Origin: an uncultured Clostridia bacterium
GTDB taxonomy: Bacteria; Bacillota; Clostridia; TANB77; CAG-465
Assembly: GCA_947628575.1 (NCBI GenBank)
Contig: CANRAK010000046.1
Location: 1-10,326 of the forward strand
Length of the DNA stretch: 10,326 bases
Direction: 5' to 3'
The notes beneath the pieces are model-generated. The model saw only the letters and a program-made list of their open reading frames with translations, was not told the origin of the DNA and searched no databases. Of this stretch, positions 7,067 to 10,326 are shown piece after piece (the stretch's first letter is position 1; the number at the start of each line of letters is the position of its first letter). A program made the position numbers and the translations under genes.

Positions 7067-7074
7067 ATTATTTT

Positions 7075-9390
7075 ATGCTATGTTCTGTTTGTAAGAAAAA
7101 TATAGCAGTTGTATTTATAAACAAGCTAGATAAAGATGGGAATTCTACTGGCGAAACTACAGGACTATGTATTCCATGTGCAAAAAAACAAGGAATTGAT
7201 CCACTGGCAAATATAATGAAAGAAATGTCTAATATGTCTGAGGAAGATTTAGAAAGTATGTCTAGTCAATTCGATAGTATGATGGGTTCTATTGATGGTG
7301 TTGACGAACTTGCAGGACTAGATGATAATGACGATGACAAAGCTTCACAGATGGGTGGAATACTAGGAAATATATTCCCTTTTTCAAAAAACAAAAAAGA
7401 AGATAAAACAGATAATAAGAAAAAAGATAAAAAGAAAAAATACCTTGATACATTTGGTGAAAACCTAACTGAAAAAGCTAGACAAGGAAAGATAGATAAA
7501 GTTATTGGTAGAGATGTTGAACTTCAAAGAATGATTCAAATTCTTAATAGACGTTCAAAAAATAACCCAGCTCTTATTGGTGAGCCAGGTGTTGGTAAAA
7601 CTGCCGTAATAAACGCTTTAGCTATGAAGATAGTTAATGGTGAAGTTCCAGGAAAACTTGTAAATAAAGAAGTTTATCTTATAGATATGACTTCTCTTGT
7701 TGCTGGTACACAATTTAGAGGACAATTCGAATCAAGAGTTAAAGGATTAATTGATGAATGTAAAGCACTTGGAAATGTAATTCTTGCTATAGATGAAGTT
7801 CATAATATTGTAGGTGGTCTTGAGCATGATAACTCTATGAATGCAGCAAATATGCTAAAACCTGCACTTGCTAATGGTTCAGTTCAATTAATAGGTGCTA
7901 CTACACTAAAAGAATATAGACAATATATTGAAAAAGATAGTGCTCTTGAGAGAAGATTTCAACCAGTAATGATTGATGAGCCTACTGAAGAAGATTGCTT
8001 TAATATCTTAAAAGGAATTAAAAGCTACTACGAAGATTTCCATAAAGTAAAAATTCCTGATGAAACTTTAACTTATGCTGTAAACCTATCTAGTAAGTAT
8101 ATACATGATAGATTTTTACCAGATAAAGCAATTGACTTACTTGATGAAGCTTGTGCTAGAGTTAATTTAGAAGATTTAAATCTTGCTAAAATAGAGAAAG
8201 TACAAAAAGAATTAGATGATGCTATTGCTCAAGAACAAGAAATTGAAGAAGAAATTGCAAAAACTGCTGATGTTAAGGAAAATCCATCTACTGTAGATAA
8301 TTCAGTATTTGAAAGAGCAGCAAAAAATAAAGAAATAAAATGTAAGTTAAAGAGTACTTTAGATGAGCTTATAGCTAACTCTAAACCACAAGAAGTAACT
8401 TATGACAATATTGCTCAAGTTGTAGAGCTATGGACTAAAATACCTGTCATGAGAATTAAAACTTCTGATACAGAAAAGCTTCTTTCTTTGAAAGAAAACT
8501 TATGTAAGAAGATAATTGGTCAAGATTATGCAATAAATAAGCTAGCTAATGCAATATTAAGAAAAAGAGCAAATATTACTTCATCTAAAAGACCACCTTC
8601 ATTTATATTTGTTGGTCCTACAGGTGTTGGTAAAACAGCTCTTGTAAAAGCACTTGCTTATGAACTTTTTGATAATGAAGATGCTGTAATAAAATTAGAT
8701 ATGTCTGAGTATATGGAAGCCAACTCTACTTCTAAACTAATTGGATCACCTCCAGGATATGTTGGATATGATGAGGCTGGTCAGCTAACTGAAAAAATTA
8801 GAAGAAATCCATATAGTATTGTATTATTTGATGAAATTGAAAAAGCACACCCTAGTGTATATAATATTCTTCTTCAAATTCTTGATGAAGGTATACTTAC
8901 TGATTCACAAGGTAGAAGTGTATCATTTAAACATACTATAATAATCCTTACTTCTAATCTTGGTACTAATTTTAAATCTGATGGATATGGCTTTGCTAAT
9001 ACTAATATTGAAAATGAAATGTTAGAAAATAAAACAGCAGATGCTTTAAAAGAATTCTTTAGTCCTGAATTTTTAAATAGAATAGATGATATAGTTACAT
9101 TCAATAAGCTAGATGATAATACTATACTAAAAATTTCAGATTTAATGATTAGAGAATTACAAGCTGAAACAAAATCTAAAAATATATTATTTGAATACAC
9201 ACCTGAAGTTGTTGAATTTATAGCTAAGAAAGGTCATAGTGAAAAGTTTGGTGCTAGACCTTTAAGACGTGCTATTCAAACTTATATTGAAGATATTTTA
9301 GCTGTCGGATTTATAAAAAATGAAATTAAAGAAAACAAAAAGTACAAGTTAGTTGTAGATAAAGAAAAAGATATAATTACTATAAAATAG
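7075..9390 (+). CDS. clpE: ClpE-like AAA+ unfoldase with N-terminal zinc finger
   Basis: A Hsp100 ATPase that would unfold proteins, feed them to ClpP and disassemble aggregates in the cytoplasm. With the start at 7075 it has 771 residues; Bacillus ClpE has about 700. The N-terminus is a four-cysteine zinc finger (C3-x2-C6, C32-x2-C35), as in ClpE and McsA, in place of the Clp_N repeats of ClpC. A linker (about 37-121) is first acidic, then lysine-rich. AAA module 1 has Walker A GEPGVGKT (169-176) and Walker B D240-E241. A coiled-coil middle region spans about 363-440. AAA module 2 has Walker A GPTGVGKT (514-521), Walker B D586-E587 and a C-terminal GARPLRRAIQ. The ClpP-docking loop reads GYGF (637-640), where relatives have an aliphatic residue before GF. 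It stands alone, divergent from scpB, with its own promoter, inverted repeat and terminator. ClpC-type naming is the alternative. Confidence 0.93.
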   Translation: MLCSVCKKNIAVVFINKLDKDGNSTGETTGLCIPCAKKQGIDPLANIMKEMSNMSEEDLESMSSQFDSMMGSIDGVDELAGLDDNDDDKASQMGGILGNIFPFSKNKKEDKTDNKKKDKKKKYLDTFGENLTEKARQGKIDKVIGRDVELQRMIQILNRRSKNNPALIGEPGVGKTAVINALAMKIVNGEVPGKLVNKEVYLIDMTSLVAGTQFRGQFESRVKGLIDECKALGNVILAIDEVHNIVGGLEHDNSMNAANMLKPALANGSVQLIGATTLKEYRQYIEKDSALERRFQPVMIDEPTEEDCFNILKGIKSYYEDFHKVKIPDETLTYAVNLSSKYIHDRFLPDKAIDLLDEACARVNLEDLNLAKIEKVQKELDDAIAQEQEIEEEIAKTADVKENPSTVDNSVFERAAKNKEIKCKLKSTLDELIANSKPQEVTYDNIAQVVELWTKIPVMRIKTSDTEKLLSLKENLCKKIIGQDYAINKLANAILRKRANITSSKRPPSFIFVGPTGVGKTALVKALAYELFDNEDAVIKLDMSEYMEANSTSKLIGSPPGYVGYDEAGQLTEKIRRNPYSIVLFDEIEKAHPSVYNILLQILDEGILTDSQGRSVSFKHTIIILTSNLGTNFKSDGYGFANTNIENEMLENKTADALKEFFSPEFLNRIDDIVTFNKLDDNTILKISDLMIRELQAETKSKNILFEYTPEVVEFIAKKGHSEKFGARPLRRAIQTYIEDILAVGFIKNEIKENKKYKLVVDKEKDIITIK

Positions 9391-9428
9391 ACAAAATAAA
9401 GCTCCTATTTCTAGGAGTTTTATTTTGT
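9391..9428. terminator. Bidirectional intrinsic terminator between converging genes
   Basis: ACAAAATAAAGCTCCT pairs with AGGAGTTTTATTTTGT around a six-base loop, a 16-bp stem with one G-T wobble on the plus strand. The A-rich left arm and T-rich right arm supply a U-tract in both directions. It starts at the base after the clpE stop and ends four bases before the stop of the minus-strand gene, so it serves both. Confidence 0.92.
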
Positions 9429-9432
9429 TATC

Positions 9433-10326
9433 TTAATTTACTTGTTCAGATGAATACCAATAATAGTTTCCATCTTTATCTAGTTTAAAAGTATGCTTAA
9501 ATCTTCCCGCTTGATCTTGATATTCTTCAATTAAAGTATTTAGTGGCTTATCATTATATATACTCTCACCTGTTTCTTGGTCATAACCTGTAACTTTTAA
9601 AACTACTATTTTTTGCATTTTATCTTGATTTCCAATATGATAAGTATCTGCACTTTTAAATAATGCAAATGGAGTTATCTCATTTTCTACTCTTTGGTCT
9701 AAATCTAATCCTATAAAGTTATCATAGATATATACTTCTGTACCGTCCTCATTTTGCTCACATTCTTTTATTTTAGAAAATGGTACAAAAGCTGAGCCAC
9801 CGCCACCAGCATAGAAGTGACCATAGAAGCAATTATCTTCTTCGACATATTCATATACTAGTCCCATGCCTGTTTCAGCATCAATTAAAGGAACGTTATT
9901 TGATGAGCCAAATACACTTTTATATAGTTTTTCTACTTTAGAAAAATCAAATTTCTTAGCTTCTTTAATAGGGCCATCTACACCCATCATTTTATTATCT
10001 AATTTAGATAAAACACTTTCATCGCCAACTATACTTTTATAATCGTTATTTTCATCTAAAGTAAGTAAAATATATAATAATCTAGTATTATCTGAAATAT
10101 CTTCATATTTTGTTACTCCACTATAATATGGTTCATATCCTCTGTGAAATGCAGGTATCTTTTCATATAATGATTTAACAAATTCACCATTAATATTTAA
10201 ATCTAGTTCTACTTTTTCTTCTTTTGGTTCTTCTTCTACTACCTCTTGTTCTTTTGGTTCTTCATATACTACAACATCTTTTTTTATTTTAAATACATAT
10301 ACAAGTAGTAAAGCTATTGTTGCAAT
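9433..10326 (-). CDS. Unrecognised membrane-anchored protein, start cut by the right window edge
   Basis: I do not recognise the family. The frame is open from the stop at 9433 to the window edge (297 codons before the stop). Internal methionines near 9990 are not the start, because upstream codons continue the protein. From the edge inwards: the end of a hydrophobic segment (IATIALLLVYVF), then a lysine turn, a glutamate/lysine/valine/proline linker with a ten-residue repeat (VVYEEPKEQE, VVEEEPKEEK), and a soluble domain of about 255 residues rich in tyrosine and aspartate. Landmarks are IPAFHRGYEPYY, FYAGGGGSAFVPF, and a C-terminal KVTGYDQETGESIYND. The order of anchor, charged linker and folded domain suggests a single-pass protein with the domain outside the membrane; the missing N-terminus leaves topology unproven. 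It converges on clpE and shares its terminator. Confidence 0.82.
   Translation of the reverse strand: MATIALLLVYVFKIKKDVVVYEEPKEQEVVEEEPKEEKVELDLNINGEFVKSLYEKIPAFHRGYEPYYSGVTKYEDISDNTRLLYILLTLDENNDYKSIVGDESVLSKLDNKMMGVDGPIKEAKKFDFSKVEKLYKSVFGSSNNVPLIDAETGMGLVYEYVEEDNCFYGHFYAGGGGSAFVPFSKIKECEQNEDGTEVYIYDNFIGLDLDQRVENEITPFALFKSADTYHIGNQDKMQKIVVLKVTGYDQETGESIYNDKPLNTLIEEYQDQAGRFKHTFKLDKDGNYYWYSSEQVN
10219..10272 (-). repeat. Imperfect 30-base-period direct repeat in the linker of the membrane-anchored protein
   Basis: Copies at 10219-10242 and 10249-10272 agree at 22 of 24 bases. They encode VVYEEPKE and VVEEEPKE within a ten-residue period. Such length-variable charged repeats are typical of spacer regions between a membrane anchor and an exposed domain. 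Confidence 0.75.

Noticed and set aside
8874..9200. Minus-strand frame of 108 codons inside clpE
   Set aside because: Antisense of the second AAA module; no ribosome site and no recognisable protein.
9433..9990. Treating the ATG at 9990 as the start of the membrane-anchored protein
   Set aside because: The frame continues without stop to the window edge, with a coherent linker and membrane segment, and no ribosome site precedes 9990.

Overview
The window comes from a very AT-rich, low-GC Gram-positive chromosome. An endospore-forming member of the Clostridia is the best guess. The main evidence is a partial SpoIIE, which is found only in endospore formers. Firmicute-type AddB and a zinc-finger (ClpE-type) Clp ATPase fit, as do strong purine-rich ribosome binding sites at 6-8 nt spacing and sigma-A-like promoters with TATAAT boxes. 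I saw no rRNA, tRNA, CRISPR array, insertion sequence or phage gene.

Layout from left to right: (1) 1-1322, minus strand, the N-terminal 440 residues of SpoIIE, running off the left edge before the phosphatase domain. (2) 1451-2743, minus, an unrecognised 430-residue protein with a helical body, a long acidic stretch and two identical AT-hook-like motifs at its C-terminus. (3) 2991-6281, minus, AddB. (4) 6285-6884, minus, ScpB, three bases upstream of addB and clearly its operon partner. (5) 6885-7074, a divergent promoter region. (6) 7075-9390, plus, a ClpE-like unfoldase. (7) 9391-9428, a symmetrical terminator shared by converging genes. (8) 9433-10326, minus, an unrecognised membrane-anchored protein that runs off the right edge.

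There are at least four transcription units. scpB-addB is driven by an extended -10 promoter just upstream of scpB. The AT-hook gene has its own promoter (TTGAAA-N16-TATAAT) and a leader of about 105 nt. spoIIE has its own promoter, with a Spo0A-box-like sequence over its -35. clpE has an extended -10 promoter followed at once by an 18-bp inverted repeat. Neither the usual partner of ScpB (ScpA) nor that of AddB (AddA) is in the window.

The minus-strand genes share a loose chromosome-handling theme: ScpB for SMC-dependent segregation, AddB for double-strand break repair, the AT-hook protein probably DNA-binding, and SpoIIE for asymmetric septation and sigma-F activation. The most novel item is the acidic/AT-hook protein, which resembles eukaryotic HMGA and myxobacterial CarD in composition. 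I found no complete undescribed defence or mobile system.
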